The position numbers were made by a program, and so were the translations under genes. A stretch of 64,000 nt of DNA from Bacillota bacterium (lineage in GTDB: Bacteria; Bacillota; Sulfobacillia; JAUYEG01): assembly GCA_030691505.1 (NCBI GenBank), contig JAUYEG010000014.1:18339-82338 (forward strand). The letters run 5' to 3'. Positions within the stretch are counted from its first letter, which is position 1, and every line of letters begins with the position of its first letter. Shown one piece after another: positions 25,962-36,802 of the stretch. The notes below the pieces were generated by a model. The model was not told where the DNA came from. It was given only the letters and a program-made list of their open reading frames with translations, and did not search any database.

Positions 25962-26794
25962 AACTCCCCGCCCAGCTCCGCCCGGTTCTCCGAAATCCCC
26001 AGTTTGTCGCGGGGGTTATTCTGCTGCTGGTGGTGTTGTTCAGCGCCTTGGGCGCGGACATGATCGCCCCGAAGTCTTTCGAGGAAATGGACATCCCCAG
26101 TTCGCTAGCTCCCCCGAGCCGCCAGTATCCCCTGGGGACCGACCATTACGGGCGGTGCATCTTCAGCAGGGTCGTGTACGGCTCGAGGATCGCCCTGCGT
26201 GTAGGCTTAATTGTGGTGACCATCGAGACGGTCATCGGTGTGTCGCTCGGGCTGCTCGCCGGCTACTACGGCGGGCGCGTGGACCGCGTGATCTCGTTCG
26301 TCACCGATTTGACCTGGGCGCTTCCCCCGATTGTGCTGGCGCTTGCGATCGTGACCGCGCTCGGCCCCAGCCTAAACAACGTCGTCATCGCGATTGCCCT
26401 GGTGAGCTGGGCCGGATACTCGCGGCTGATCCGCAGCAAGGCCCAAAGCCTCAAGAACATGCCTTATGTTGAGGCGGCCCGGGCACTGGGAGAGAGCGAC
26501 TTCTCGATCATGTTCCGGTACATCCTGCCCAACACGTACGGACTGATCATAGTGCTGGCGACGCTCTCCGTCCCGGCGGCGATCCTTTCCACTACCGCGC
26601 TGAGCTTCCTGGGGCTTGGTTCGCAGCCCCCCGCACCTGACTGGGGAGTCATTCTCAACGAGGGGATTGCCTACATGCACTCCGCTCCCTGGATTTCGAT
26701 TTTCCCGGGGCTTGCGCTGGTCTGCACGGCGCTCGGTTTCAACCTGCTGGGCGAGGGTCTCCGCGACCTCCTCGACCCGAGGATGAAGGTGTAG
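25958..26794 (+). CDS. dppC: Peptide ABC transporter permease (DppC type)
   Basis: A 278-residue permease with an N-terminal OppC-type segment (NPQFVAGVILLLVVLFSALGAD, shown here only as its start and end) followed by HPLGTDHYGR-like YPLGTDHYGRCIFS. The EAA loop reads PYVEAARALGESDFSIMFRY, and the C-terminus ends with the family signature EGLRDLLDPRM. The TTG start at 25958 overlaps the stop of dppB (TTGA). It is the partner permease of the importer. Confidence 0.93.
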   Translation: MKLPAQLRPVLRNPQFVAGVILLLVVLFSALGADMIAPKSFEEMDIPSSLAPPSRQYPLGTDHYGRCIFSRVVYGSRIALRVGLIVVTIETVIGVSLGLLAGYYGGRVDRVISFVTDLTWALPPIVLALAIVTALGPSLNNVVIAIALVSWAGYSRLIRSKAQSLKNMPYVEAARALGESDFSIMFRYILPNTYGLIIVLATLSVPAAILSTTALSFLGLGSQPPAPDWGVILNEGIAYMHSAPWISIFPGLALVCTALGFNLLGEGLRDLLDPRMKV

Positions 26795-26798
26795 GGGC

Positions 26799-27791
<993 letters not shown>

Positions 27792-27797
27792 GCGCCG

Positions 27798-28802
27798 ATG
27801 CAGAGCCGGGACGCAAGCGATCTGGTGGTCCTTGACCGGGCGCAGAAGCACTTCGTGATCACCAAAGGCCTGATCCGCAGAAGCCATCGCGCGATCCGGG
27901 CCGTTGACGACGTGAGCCTTTCGATCCACAGGGGCGAGACCTTCGGATTGGTTGGCGAAAGCGGCAGCGGCAAAACCACACTTGCCAGGCTCATTCCGCG
28001 GCTCACGAGGCTGACCGGGGGCAGGGTGAGCTTTGACGGGCGGGACATCGACACGGTAGGAGGCAGTGAGTTGACCCGCATCCGCCGGCGGATGGGGATC
28101 GTTTTCCAGGATCCGGCCTCGTCGCTCAGTCCCCGGGCGACCGTCCGCGGGTCGGTCATCCGGCCGCTGCAATTGCAGGGGGCGGGCGCGCGGGAGGCCG
28201 CGGGCCGGCTTCTTGAGACGGTGGAGCTGGTCAATCTGGGCCCGGAACTCCTGGAACGCTACCCGCATCAGCTCAGCGGCGGGCAGCAACAGCGCGCCAG
28301 CATCGCGCGGGCCATCATCCTGCGGCCTGAGTTACTGATACTCGACGAGCCGACGTCGGCTCTAGACGTCTCGGTTCAGGCCCAGATCCTCAACCTGCTC
28401 CTTGAACTGCAGCGCGAGTTCGGCCTGACGTACCTCTTCATCACCCACAACCTCTCGGTCGTTCGCTATATGAGCGACCGGATCGGCGTCATGTACCTCG
28501 GCAAGCTTGTGGAGGTAGGCCCTGCGGCCGAGCTCTACGCGCGCCCACTGCACCCCTATACGGCTGCGCTGCTGTCCGCGTCGCCGCCGCAAACCCCGCG
28601 CCTGCGCCAAAGGCGCAAGTTTGCCCTCGCCGGCGACCCGCCGAGCCTGATTGATCCCCCGGCGGGGTGCCACCTTCACCCCCGTTGCGCCTTCACCCGG
28701 GATATCTGCCGGCAGGAGCGGCCGGCCCTGCGCGCGATAGGCCTTGCGCGCTTTGTTGCCTGCCACTTTGCCGAGCAGCTTGCCCTTCAGGTGGGGGACT
28801 GA
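27798..28802 (+). CDS. dppF: Peptide ABC transporter ATP-binding protein (DppF type)
   Basis: A 334-residue ATPase partner of DppD. Walker A GESGSGKTT, Q-loop MGIVFQDPASSLSPR, signature LSGGQQQRA, Walker B LLILDEPTSALDVS and ITHNLSVV are intact. The C-terminal domain again has the C-x-LHPRC...C...C cysteine set. It starts at ATG 27798, six bases after dppD. The stop is five bases before the dehydratase-like gene, so that enzyme is part of the same transcript. Confidence 0.93.
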   Translation: MQSRDASDLVVLDRAQKHFVITKGLIRRSHRAIRAVDDVSLSIHRGETFGLVGESGSGKTTLARLIPRLTRLTGGRVSFDGRDIDTVGGSELTRIRRRMGIVFQDPASSLSPRATVRGSVIRPLQLQGAGAREAAGRLLETVELVNLGPELLERYPHQLSGGQQQRASIARAIILRPELLILDEPTSALDVSVQAQILNLLLELQREFGLTYLFITHNLSVVRYMSDRIGVMYLGKLVEVGPAAELYARPLHPYTAALLSASPPQTPRLRQRRKFALAGDPPSLIDPPAGCHLHPRCAFTRDICRQERPALRAIGLARFVACHFAEQLALQVGD

Positions 28803-28807
28803 CCGGA

Positions 28808-29770
28808 GTGGCCGGCACCACCATCACCCTGGAGCGCATCATCGAAGCGCGGGATCGCATCCGCCCTCACGTCCGCCGCACGCCGCTCGTGCGGTCTCAC
28901 TTCCTTTCCGATGTCACCGGCGGCGGCGTCCACCTCAAACTTGAGTCGGAGCAGATACTCCGTTCGTTTAAGCTGCGAGGCATGGCCAACCGCATCCTGA
29001 CCATGACTCCGGACGAAAGGGCGCGCGGCATCATCGTCGCCTCGTCGGGCAACCATGGCGCCGCCGCGAGCTACGCAGGCCGGCGCTGGGGCGTACCGGT
29101 CGAGGTCTGGGCGCCTGCCTCGACGCCTGTCCCGAAGGTGAGCAAGATTGAGCGCTACGGAGCTCGTCTCCACCTGGTGGGTCAGAACTACGACGAGGCG
29201 GCGGCGGCCGCGTGCAGAGCTGTGGGGGGGCAGTCAGGCATCTGGGTGGATTCCTCCTCGGACGAAGCCGCAGTCGCGGGGCATGGCTCGGTGGGCCTCG
29301 AGATCATCGAGGATCTTCCTGCGGCAGACGCGGTGCTGGTGCCGGTCGGCGGCGGCGGACTGCTGACGGGCATTGCCGTCGCGGCAAAGGCCCTGCGGCC
29401 CGCGATCGAAGTTATCGGGGTCCAGACCTCGGCTTGCCCGGCGATGATCGCGTCCCTGCGTGATGGGGTGTGCCACGAGCAGTACCCGACCGGGCCGTCG
29501 CTCTGCGATGCGCTGGTGGGAGGCATCGGCAAGCTGGGCTTTGCCTATGCTCCCGAGTATGTCGACCGCGTCGTCGAGGTGGGCGAGACGGCGATAAGGC
29601 AGGCGGTATTGGAGCTGATCGATCACGACCAAGTCTTGGCCGAACCATCCGGCGCGGTGGGGGCGGCGTATCTGCTGCAGAGCCCGGAGGAGTTTCGCGG
29701 GCGCACCGTCGCCGTGATTGTCTCCGGGGGCAACATCAGTCTCCACACGCTGCGCAGGCTGCTTGGCTAG
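28808..29770 (+). CDS. Serine/threonine dehydratase-like PLP enzyme
   Basis: A 320-residue fold-type II PLP enzyme of the threonine ammonia-lyase/serine racemase group. The PLP lysine lies in LRSFKLRGMAN, phosphate and cofactor contacts in SSGNHGAAAS and VGGGGLLTG, and the C-terminal SGGNIS is typical. It lacks the ACT regulatory domain of biosynthetic IlvA. GTG 28808 is preferred, directly after dppF; a longer frame overlaps dppF and has no support. As last gene of the peptide import operon it may deaminate, or racemise, serine or threonine released from the peptides. A second paralogue lies convergently next to it. Confidence 0.8.
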   Translation: MAGTTITLERIIEARDRIRPHVRRTPLVRSHFLSDVTGGGVHLKLESEQILRSFKLRGMANRILTMTPDERARGIIVASSGNHGAAASYAGRRWGVPVEVWAPASTPVPKVSKIERYGARLHLVGQNYDEAAAAACRAVGGQSGIWVDSSSDEAAVAGHGSVGLEIIEDLPAADAVLVPVGGGGLLTGIAVAAKALRPAIEVIGVQTSACPAMIASLRDGVCHEQYPTGPSLCDALVGGIGKLGFAYAPEYVDRVVEVGETAIRQAVLELIDHDQVLAEPSGAVGAAYLLQSPEEFRGRTVAVIVSGGNISLHTLRRLLG

Positions 29771-29815
29771 CCGCGCCGCCCCCAACCCGCGGTGCGCGGG
29801 CCTTAGATGGCCGGC

Positions 29816-30820
29816 TCAGCTCTCCCCGGCCAGTATATCCCGCAGCACGTCGAGCGGCAGGTTGCCGCCGCTGAGCATCAGCCCCACTTTGCGGCCCTTC
29901 ACCTCGTTGCGGTGGCGGAGGGCGGCCGCGGTCGCCGCCGCGCCCGCGCCCTCGGCCACGACATGCAGGGCGCGGGCCAGCAACCGGATGCCTTCCTTCA
30001 TGTCTTCCTCGCCGACCAACCAGAAATCGGCCAGCTTGGCCCGCATTATCCGCAGGGGCATGATGAAGGGCTGCCGGGTCGCCAGCCCGTCCGCGAAGGT
30101 CGGGGCGCTCTCGTAGCTGACGAGGCGTCCCTTACGCCATGACTCGGCGACGGACGGGGCCTGGGCGGCCTGGACGCCGATGACCCGGGTGCTCGGGCTG
30201 AGCCCGTCGCGGGCCAGGCAGGCGCCGCTGGCGCCGCTCCCGCCGCCGACCGGGACGATGACCATGTCCAGACCGGGCACGTCCTCGAGGAGCTCAAGGC
30301 AGGCGGTGGCCACTCCTGCGATGAGGTGGGGCTCGTCACCGGACGAAATGAAGATCATTCCCTCGCGCCTGGCGTGCTCCTCGGCGATTACTTTGGCCTG
30401 GTCGAAGTCCTTTCCGGCCATCACGATCTCGGCGCCCAGGCGGGAGATCGACTCTACCTTGAGCGGGTTGGCCCGCTCCGGTACGTGGATGATCGCGCGC
30501 AGGCCAAAGAGGCGGGCAGCGTAGGCGACGGACTGGCCGTGGTTTCCGGTTGATGCCGTGACGACTCCGCGGGCGCGCTGCTCCTCGGTCAGGCGCGACA
30601 TGAAGTTGATCCCGCCCCGGATCTTGAAGGCCCCTATCGGCTGCAGGTTCTCGCATTTGACGTACGCCTCGCAGCCCAAAGACTCATCGAGCGCGGGGGT
30701 CCGAACGACAGGCGTGCGCCTCAGGTAAGGAGCGATACGCGCGCGGGCGTCCAGAACGTCCTCGAAGGTCAGGTCGCAGCCCGGCTCGACTGCTTCGCCC
30801 AGCTTGGGTTTTGTGGCCAT
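29816..30820 (-). CDS. Threonine ammonia-lyase-like PLP enzyme (second copy)
   Basis: A 334-residue paralogue of the preceding enzyme on the opposite strand. The lysine motif is IGAFKIRGGIN, with STGNHGQSVAYAA, VGGGSGASGA and LSGGNLPLD. It also lacks an ACT domain, so it should be a catabolic dehydratase rather than the feedback-controlled IlvA. The two copies diverge clearly in sequence, so this is not a recent duplication. It starts with ATG at 30820 behind AAAGGAGCCGTGCC and lies about 100 bases from the adenine deaminase 3' end, on the same strand. Confidence 0.82.
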   Translation of the reverse strand: MATKPKLGEAVEPGCDLTFEDVLDARARIAPYLRRTPVVRTPALDESLGCEAYVKCENLQPIGAFKIRGGINFMSRLTEEQRARGVVTASTGNHGQSVAYAARLFGLRAIIHVPERANPLKVESISRLGAEIVMAGKDFDQAKVIAEEHARREGMIFISSGDEPHLIAGVATACLELLEDVPGLDMVIVPVGGGSGASGACLARDGLSPSTRVIGVQAAQAPSVAESWRKGRLVSYESAPTFADGLATRQPFIMPLRIMRAKLADFWLVGEEDMKEGIRLLARALHVVAEGAGAAATAAALRHRNEVKGRKVGLMLSGGNLPLDVLRDILAGES

Positions 30821-30919
30821 CCGATGGCACGGCTCCTTTCGTGGTGGACCGATGAAGCCAGAGCTTGCCCTGGTAACGCGCCAAGCCCTGGATGCTGTGG
30901 ATTTGCGCGCGCCGGGCGT

Positions 30920-32722
30920 TTATCCTGCCAGCCACAGCGGGACGTGGGCGAAGCGGCCCACGTCCACCAGCCCCCGGTCGGTCAGCTTAAGCTCCGGGAT
31001 CACCGGCAGGGCCATGAAGCTGAGCGTCATGAACGGGCTGTCAAGGGGGCAGCCGAGGCTTCGCGCCGCAGCGTTGACGGCCCCCAGCATGGAGGCGACG
31101 CCCGCCACCGGGAGATCGGACATAAGTCCCGCAACGGGCAGGGGCAGGGCGGCAAGGACCTTGCCGTCACGGACGGCCACGAAGCCGCCGCCGAGCCGGG
31201 CCAGCTCCCCGGCCGCGAAACGGATGTCCGCGGCGGCCGCGCCCGCCACCACCAGATTGTGCGAGTCGTGGGCGACGCTCGAGCCAATCGCCCCCGCCCG
31301 GAGGCCCATCCCGGCGATCAGCCCGAGGCCTGCCCGACCTTTGGTCTTGCCGTGCCTTTCGATCACAGTCAGCCAGGCGAGGTCGGGCCCATCGCCCGAA
31401 CGGGCCCGCCCGTCGGCCCCGATTTCCACATCCAGGACAAGATTCCGCGTGACTATCTGCCCGGGGACGATGCCGATGACCCTGGCCCGGCCGCGCCGTG
31501 CCGGCACATCCAGGCATCCGAGCGACGCCTGGTCAAAGTGGACTGTGCTGCCCGCATGAGGCGTCACGCACGGCGCTCGGGGGTGCTTGCCGGCTCCAGC
31601 CAGCCGGCCCGACTTGACCACGGCGCGGGCGCGGAAGCAAGCGAGGTCCTCCGCGACCCAGAGGTCGGCGACGCGTCCCGGCGCGACCAGCCCGCGATCC
31701 CGCAGGCCGAAATAGATCGCCGGGTTGAGCGTGGCCATGCGCACCGCGTCGACCGGGCTTACGCCGGAGGCCACGGCCAGGCGCAAGACGTGATCGAGTT
31801 CGCCCGCACAAAGCAGGTCATCGGGGTGCCGGTCGTCGGTCACGAGCATCATGCGCTCGCCGCGCCGGCGTGCCGCAAGCGGCGCCAGAGCGGCGAGGTT
31901 GCGGGCAGCGGACCCCTCGCGGACCATGATCCACATGCCGAGACGCATCTTCTCCTCGGCTTCGGCGAGGGTGGTGGACTCGTGGTCGGAGGTGATTCCC
32001 GCCGCCGCGTAGCGGGCCAGCCCCTCGCCTCTGAGCCCCGGCGCGTGGCCGTCGGCCGGCTTGCCGGCGCGCCTGGCGAGGGCCAGTTTCGCCAGAACAT
32101 CGGGGTCTCCGGCGATCACCGCCGGGTAGTTCATCATCTCGCCAAGCGCCACCACCCGGGGCTCGGCCAGGAGGCGCTCGATTTCGGCGGTGCCGACGCT
32201 TGCGCCGGCGGTCTCCAGCGGGGTGGCCGGGACGCATGACGGCGCGGCGAAGAAGAAATCGCAGGCTGCGCCCAAGCTCATCTCCAACATGTGCCGCACG
32301 CCGCTTTCGCCCAGCACGTTCGCGATTTCGTGAGGGTCGGCGACAAGCGTCGTTGTGCCGCGGGGGAGCACGGCAGCGGCGTACTCGCAGGGGGTGACGA
32401 GGCTGCTTTCCACATGCAGATGCCCGTTGATCAGCCCGGGCAGCACGTATCCGCCGCGCGCGTCCACCAGGGCCGCTCGGGCCGCTCGGGGCGCTCCGGG
32501 CGCTCGGGGCGCTCTGGGCGCTCCGGCCACTCCGGGCCGAGTCGTCGCGTCCGCGGCGCCGCTTGCCGCGGGGCGTGCTCCCTGCCGGATCACGTCCACG
32601 ATCAGCGGGCCGCGGCAGAGAACATCGGCATGATATATCTCGCCCGTGAACACATCGACGACCTGGCCGCCCGCAACCAGCAGGAGGCCACCGTCAGTGC
32701 CCTCGTCAAACACTGCGGACAT
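30920..32722 (-). CDS. ade: Adenine deaminase
   Basis: A 600-residue Ade-type amidohydrolase converting adenine to hypoxanthine. Signature blocks are PGLINGHLHVESSLVTP, PHEIANVLG, DGHAPGLRG, TSDHESTT, VTDDRHPDDLL and, near the C-terminus, GGGFVAVRDGKVLAALPLPV with AGLMSD. The start is ATG 32722 after GAGGGGGGAGGG; an upstream in-frame start is unsupported. Between about residues 64 and 84 it has an insertion GVAGAPRAPRAPGAPRAARA encoded by a 9-base minisatellite, placed just before the first catalytic strand in what is probably a surface loop. It is transcribed away from the amidohydrolase pair. Confidence 0.92.
   Translation of the reverse strand: MSAVFDEGTDGGLLLVAGGQVVDVFTGEIYHADVLCRGPLIVDVIRQGARPAASGAADATTRPGVAGAPRAPRAPGAPRAARAALVDARGGYVLPGLINGHLHVESSLVTPCEYAAAVLPRGTTTLVADPHEIANVLGESGVRHMLEMSLGAACDFFFAAPSCVPATPLETAGASVGTAEIERLLAEPRVVALGEMMNYPAVIAGDPDVLAKLALARRAGKPADGHAPGLRGEGLARYAAAGITSDHESTTLAEAEEKMRLGMWIMVREGSAARNLAALAPLAARRRGERMMLVTDDRHPDDLLCAGELDHVLRLAVASGVSPVDAVRMATLNPAIYFGLRDRGLVAPGRVADLWVAEDLACFRARAVVKSGRLAGAGKHPRAPCVTPHAGSTVHFDQASLGCLDVPARRGRARVIGIVPGQIVTRNLVLDVEIGADGRARSGDGPDLAWLTVIERHGKTKGRAGLGLIAGMGLRAGAIGSSVAHDSHNLVVAGAAAADIRFAAGELARLGGGFVAVRDGKVLAALPLPVAGLMSDLPVAGVASMLGAVNAAARSLGCPLDSPFMTLSFMALPVIPELKLTDRGLVDVGRFAHVPLWLAG
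32471..32533. repeat. Seven 9-base units inside ade
   Basis: Seven tandem units of the pattern GGSCRCTCN (for example GGCCGCTCG, GGGCGCTCC) run without interruption. The 9-base period keeps the ade frame and encodes an Ala/Pro/Arg linker. It is similar in period to repeats in two other genes of this window. Confidence 0.9.
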
Positions 32723-33150
32723 AGCCCTCCCCCCTCGGTCTTGCCATCTCACCGGCGAGCCCCTCGTAGGATTCGAGTCCGGTCAGGCCCGCCCTTCTGC
32801 AGGGCGAGCCTGGTGCAGGCGCGGGGGCCCAGATTGAGCCCGGGGATAGCCGAGTGTCCTGCAGAGACCGTTTCCCAGCAAAATCGGCTTCCCCAGAGCC
32901 GTTTAGCAACTCCGCTCTCCACAGCGCAATGGGCTGCCCAAATCGTCCCCTTTGGCTCCAGAAGGGCGATGCGGCGACAAAACGGTCCCCAGAGAAGTGG
33001 GTCGTCCGTCAATCGGTCTCCTCAGATACGGAGAGTCCACCCCTGCCCGCGCAGGAAAAGGCGGCTGCCCGGCTGGAAGTAGCATGTCGGGCGCCGGGCG
33101 CCAGACGAGCCCGGCGCTTGCTCTGCTGACGTAGGGGAAGGAGGTTCTCT
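32723..33150. other. 428-base divergent intergenic region
   Basis: Separates ade (minus) from the amidohydrolase pair (plus), so it must contain both promoters, but no clear -35/-10 pair stands out. A perfect 9-base stem GCGCCGGGC (33091-33099) / GCCCGGCGC (33109-33117) precedes the plus-strand ribosome binding site AAGGAGG and could act in the leader. No purine-riboswitch core was recognised. No credible gene is seen. Confidence 0.5.
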
Positions 33151-34395
33151 ATGCTGGCAATTGTAGGGGGAAAGGTCCGCACCGCCTGCCGTGATGGCGG
33201 AGCCGTGGCGCCCGAAATCGACGACGGCGTTATCCTGATCGAGGGCGGCAGGATAGCGGCCGTGGGTGGCCCCGACCTGCCGGTCCCGGCCGGATGCCAG
33301 GTAATCGACGCGCGCGGCGGCATCGTTACCCCGGGCCTCGTCGACGCGCACAGCCACATCGGCATCTGGGAGGACGGGCTCGGCTGGGAAGGCGATGATA
33401 CCAACGAGGGCACGGACCCCAACACCGCCGACGTCAGGGCTCTGGACGGCATCAACCCGGCCGATACCGCGTTTGCCGAGGCGCTTGAGGGAGGAGTCAC
33501 GACCGTCCAGGTCATGCCGGGCAGCGCCAACGTCATCGGCGGCGAAATCGTCACGATCAAGTGCGCCGGCAGCATAGTTGACGACATGGTCCTGCTGCGC
33601 CCATCAGGCCTCAAAGCCGCTCTGGGCGAAAACCCCAAGCGGCACTACCGCGCACAGCACAAGCGTCCGTCCACGCGCATGGGCAGCGCCGCCGTGCTGC
33701 GCGCGGCGCTCACCAAGGGCCGGGACTACCTGCGCAAGCAGGAGGCCGCCGCGGCGAAGGGCGACCGTGCGCCGGATGCCGATCTCAAGCTTGAGATGGT
33801 CGGACGGGTGCTGCGAAAAGAGATTCCGCTGCGGGTACACGCCCATCGCGCCGACGACATCCTGACCGCCGTGCGGATCAGGGACGAATTCGGAATCGAC
33901 ATCAGCATCGAACACGCGACTGAAGCCGACCGGATCGCCCCGATCCTGGCGTCCAAGGATATCCCCTGTCTCGTCGGTCCGATCGGGGGGCCGCGCAGCA
34001 AGCTCGAGAACAAGGACCGCGGCCCGCACACACCCGCAGCCCTGGCGGCCGCGGGCGTGAAGTTCGGGCTGATCTGCGACCACGCCGTGATTCCCCAGCA
34101 GTGGCTGCGCATCGGCGCCGGGCTTTGCATACGCGAGGGCCTGTCCGACCGGCGGGCCCTTGAAGCCTGCACGCGCGACGCAGCCGAGATTATCGGTGTC
34201 GGCGGCCGGGTCGGCACCCTCGAGCCGGGCAAGGACGCGGACATCGTGATCTGGGACGGCGACCCGTTTGAGTACCTGACAAGGGCCAGGTGCGTCCTGG
34301 TGGACGGCCGCGTCGCCCACTGTACTTGCGGGCATCCGTGCGCGGAGCAGCACACGGGCGCAGCGGACAAGGCGGGGAGGTGCTGCGGATGCTGA
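33151..34395 (+). CDS. Amidohydrolase, imidazolonepropionase-like (copy 1)
   Basis: A 414-residue metal-dependent hydrolase. The N-terminal beta-sandwich leads into [20 protein letters not shown] (ligands HSH), then [31 protein letters not shown] and LICDHAVIP; the C-terminus has [19 protein letters not shown]. This is the uncharacterised subgroup often annotated as imidazolonepropionase-like or prolidase-like. The last 25 residues are unusual: CTCGHPC then CCGC at the very end, six cysteines in a potential metal site. ATG 33151 follows AAGGAGG. Its stop overlaps the start of a second, related enzyme. Confidence 0.8.
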   Translation: MLAIVGGKVRTACRDGGAVAPEIDDGVILIEGGRIAAVGGPDLPVPAGCQVIDARGGIVTPGLVDAHSHIGIWEDGLGWEGDDTNEGTDPNTADVRALDGINPADTAFAEALEGGVTTVQVMPGSANVIGGEIVTIKCAGSIVDDMVLLRPSGLKAALGENPKRHYRAQHKRPSTRMGSAAVLRAALTKGRDYLRKQEAAAAKGDRAPDADLKLEMVGRVLRKEIPLRVHAHRADDILTAVRIRDEFGIDISIEHATEADRIAPILASKDIPCLVGPIGGPRSKLENKDRGPHTPAALAAAGVKFGLICDHAVIPQQWLRIGAGLCIREGLSDRRALEACTRDAAEIIGVGGRVGTLEPGKDADIVIWDGDPFEYLTRARCVLVDGRVAHCTCGHPCAEQHTGAADKAGRCCGC

Positions 34396-35564
34396 TCGCG
34401 GTCAAGGGAGCCACGGTTTACCCCATCAGCGGGCCGGCTATAGAGGGCGGCGTGCTGGTGGTGCGGGACGGCAAGGTCGCGGCTGTCGGCCCGGCGGGCG
34501 AGGTAGAGGTGCCGGACGGAGCGGAGGTCATCGGCGCGGCCGGCAAGGTCGTAACGCCGGGGCTGGTGGATGCCCACACCCACGTGGGGCTGTGGGGCGA
34601 GTGGTATGGGGATGCCGGTTCGGACGGCAACGAGGGCGGTGACCCGGTCACCCCTGAGGTACGGGCCATCGACGCCGTGTGGCCGGACCATTTCAGCTTC
34701 GCGGATGCCAGGGCGGGCGGCCTTACCACCCTGCAGACCACTCCCGGCAGCGGCAACGCGCTCGGCGGCGAGATGATCGTGGTCAAGACGGACACGGCCG
34801 GCCGCACGGTGGACGACCTCATCGTGCGCTGGCCCAGCGGCATGAAGGCGGCCCTCGGCGAGAACGTCAAGCGTTTCTACGGCCAGATTCTGAAGAAGGC
34901 CCCCTCGACCAGGATGGGGATCGCGGCAGCAATCCGGGCGGCGCTGTACCGGGCGCGCGACTACGAGCGCAAACTGGCGGCGGCCGGCGAGGATCCTGCG
35001 CGCCTGCCGGACACGGATCTCGGCCTGCTGCAGCTCATTCGGGTACTGCGGCGTGAAATGCCGCTGCGTGTCCACGCGCACCGCGCAGACGACATTGTGA
35101 CGGCCGTGCGCATTGCGGAGGAGTTTGACCTGGACTACTCCATCGAGCACTGCACAGATGGCGCGGCGGTCGCCGCCTTCCTCGGACGGCGCCGGGCACG
35201 GGTCAATCTGGGGCCGACGTTTGGCGGCAGGTCCAAGATCGAGACCCGCGCGCTGCACTTCCGCAATGCCGCGGTGCTGGCAGAGGCTGGCTGCCGGGTG
35301 AGCATCATCACCGACCACCCCTTCGTGGCCGTGCAGTACCTGACGGTCTGCGCGGCTCTTTCCTGCGCCGGCGGGCTGCCCGAGGCGGAGGCGCTGCGGG
35401 CGATAACCCTGACACCAGCCGAAACCCTGGGCGTCGCCGACCGTGTCGGCAGCCTGGAAGTGGGCAAGGATGCGGACTTCGTCGTCTGGAGCGGCCATCC
35501 GTTCAGGATAAGGAGCAGGCCGGAAGGGGTCTATGTGGAGGGACGGCTGGTGCACGCGGGCTGA
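34389..35564 (+). CDS. Amidohydrolase, imidazolonepropionase-like (copy 2)
   Basis: A 391-residue relative of the preceding enzyme, aligned along its whole length: [60 protein letters not shown] and [19 protein letters not shown]. Only the C-terminal cysteine tail is missing. The ATG at 34389 overlaps the stop of copy 1 (ATGCTGA) and follows GGGGAGGTG. The tight pairing suggests a heteromeric enzyme or two steps on related substrates such as cyclic imides, ureides or cyclic dipeptides; the substrate is unknown. A long upstream in-frame extension lies within copy 1 and is rejected. Confidence 0.8.
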   Translation: MLIAVKGATVYPISGPAIEGGVLVVRDGKVAAVGPAGEVEVPDGAEVIGAAGKVVTPGLVDAHTHVGLWGEWYGDAGSDGNEGGDPVTPEVRAIDAVWPDHFSFADARAGGLTTLQTTPGSGNALGGEMIVVKTDTAGRTVDDLIVRWPSGMKAALGENVKRFYGQILKKAPSTRMGIAAAIRAALYRARDYERKLAAAGEDPARLPDTDLGLLQLIRVLRREMPLRVHAHRADDIVTAVRIAEEFDLDYSIEHCTDGAAVAAFLGRRRARVNLGPTFGGRSKIETRALHFRNAAVLAEAGCRVSIITDHPFVAVQYLTVCAALSCAGGLPEAEALRAITLTPAETLGVADRVGSLEVGKDADFVVWSGHPFRIRSRPEGVYVEGRLVHAG

Positions 35565-35644
35565 TCCCGCCCCCTCGTTTTCCGCCCTGGAGCGGGTCTG
35601 ATACAATTGATGGTGCTTGTGCTGCTGCAACCGGAGGTGACCTC

Positions 35645-36802
35645 TTGCCGGCTAATCTGACCCCTGACTACCACGCGGCGGAGCGTCGCTTCCGCGAGGC
35701 CGAAACCCCTGATGCCAAGCTTGCTGCCCTTCACGAGATGATGGCCACTATCCCCAAACACAAGGGCACCGAGAAAATGCAGGGGGACATCAAGCGCAGG
35801 ATCGCGAAGCTCAAGCAGGCTTCCGAGCGCAAGTCCGGCGCCGCGCGCCAAAAGCCGTTCTGGCATGTGGAGCGCGAGGGGGCCGGACAGATCGTCCTGC
35901 TCGGCCCGCCCAACTCGGGCAAGTCGGCCATTCTGCGGGAGCTGAGCCGTGCCGAGCCCGAGGTGGCCGATTTCCCGTTCACCACCCGCGTGCCCCTGCC
36001 GGGCATGGTCAGCTATGAGAACGTGCAGATCCAGCTGCTGGACCTTCCCCCGCTGGCGCCGGGGCGCACGCCGCCGTGGATTCGCGGGCTGGTGAAGGCC
36101 GCCGACGCCGTCCTGGTGGTCCTCGACCTCGGGAGCGATGAGCTGCTCGACCAAACCGAAGGCCTGCTGGCGGAGATCGACGGTTACCGGGTGGACCTGT
36201 ACCCGGTGCAGGGTGGGCCTGAAGTGCCCCAAGCGATCGTGACCGCCACCGGGCAGGTCTCCGCGCCGGCGACGGAAGCGGCCCCGGCGGCGGAAGCCGG
36301 TGCCGCCCGGCGACAAGTCCTTGCGCAGGATGAGGATGAGGTCAGGGCCGAGGACGAAGACGAGGACGAGGATGACGCCGGGGCAGCCCCGAGAGCCCTC
36401 AAGCCGGCGGCCGTCGTGGGGGCCAAATGCGATGACGCCGACGCGGTTTTCCGGCTTGAGCTTCTGCGCGAATCGCTGGCCGGGTCCCCGTTGCTGCGGC
36501 TGCCGCTTGTCGAGGTTTCCACGCTGGACGGCCGGGGACTGGACAAGCTGCGGCGGCGGATGTTCGAGTTGCTGGAGATCATCCGGGTGTACACCAGGGC
36601 GCCGGGCAAGAAGCCGGACTTTGAAACGCCGTTCGTGCTCCCGCGCGGGAGCACCGTGATCGAGGCCGCTTCCCAGGTGCACAAGGACTTCGCCCGCGAT
36701 CTGAAGTTCGCCCGCGTATGGGGTGCAAAGGTCTTTGACGGCCAGATGGTGCCGCGCGACCACATCTTGCAGGACGGGGATGTCATCGAGTTTCATGTCT
36801 AG
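35645..36802 (+). CDS. OBG/DRG-like GTPase with TGS domain
   Basis: A 385-residue GTPase. The P-loop is GPPNSGKS (G1) near residue 93, G3 appears as LLDLPPLAPG rather than DxPG, and the G4 region is weak (VVGAKCDD instead of NKxD). The C-terminal TGS domain is clear: FVLPRGSTVIEAASQVHKDF, FARVWGAKVFDGQ and the ending DGDVIEFHV. An acidic linker (EDEDEDEDDAG) of about 40 residues sits before G4. The N-terminal 80 residues are helical and basic. DRG/Obg relatives act on ribosomes. TTG 35645 follows GGAGGTGACC. It overlaps the following PHP gene. Confidence 0.8.
   Translation: MPANLTPDYHAAERRFREAETPDAKLAALHEMMATIPKHKGTEKMQGDIKRRIAKLKQASERKSGAARQKPFWHVEREGAGQIVLLGPPNSGKSAILRELSRAEPEVADFPFTTRVPLPGMVSYENVQIQLLDLPPLAPGRTPPWIRGLVKAADAVLVVLDLGSDELLDQTEGLLAEIDGYRVDLYPVQGGPEVPQAIVTATGQVSAPATEAAPAAEAGAARRQVLAQDEDEVRAEDEDEDEDDAGAAPRALKPAAVVGAKCDDADAVFRLELLRESLAGSPLLRLPLVEVSTLDGRGLDKLRRRMFELLEIIRVYTRAPGKKPDFETPFVLPRGSTVIEAASQVHKDFARDLKFARVWGAKVFDGQMVPRDHILQDGDVIEFHV

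Noticed and set aside
30824..32239. Long plus-strand open frame opposite adenine deaminase
   Set aside because: It is the shadow of a clearly conserved gene; its product is low-complexity and has no ribosome binding site.
32760..32790. T-arm-like GGATTCGAGTCC near the ade start
   Set aside because: Only three base pairs can form in the stem and no anticodon or acceptor arm can be drawn around it.
32723..33150. Possible purine riboswitch before adenine deaminase
   Set aside because: None of the conserved junction bases of the purine aptamer could be found on the minus strand.
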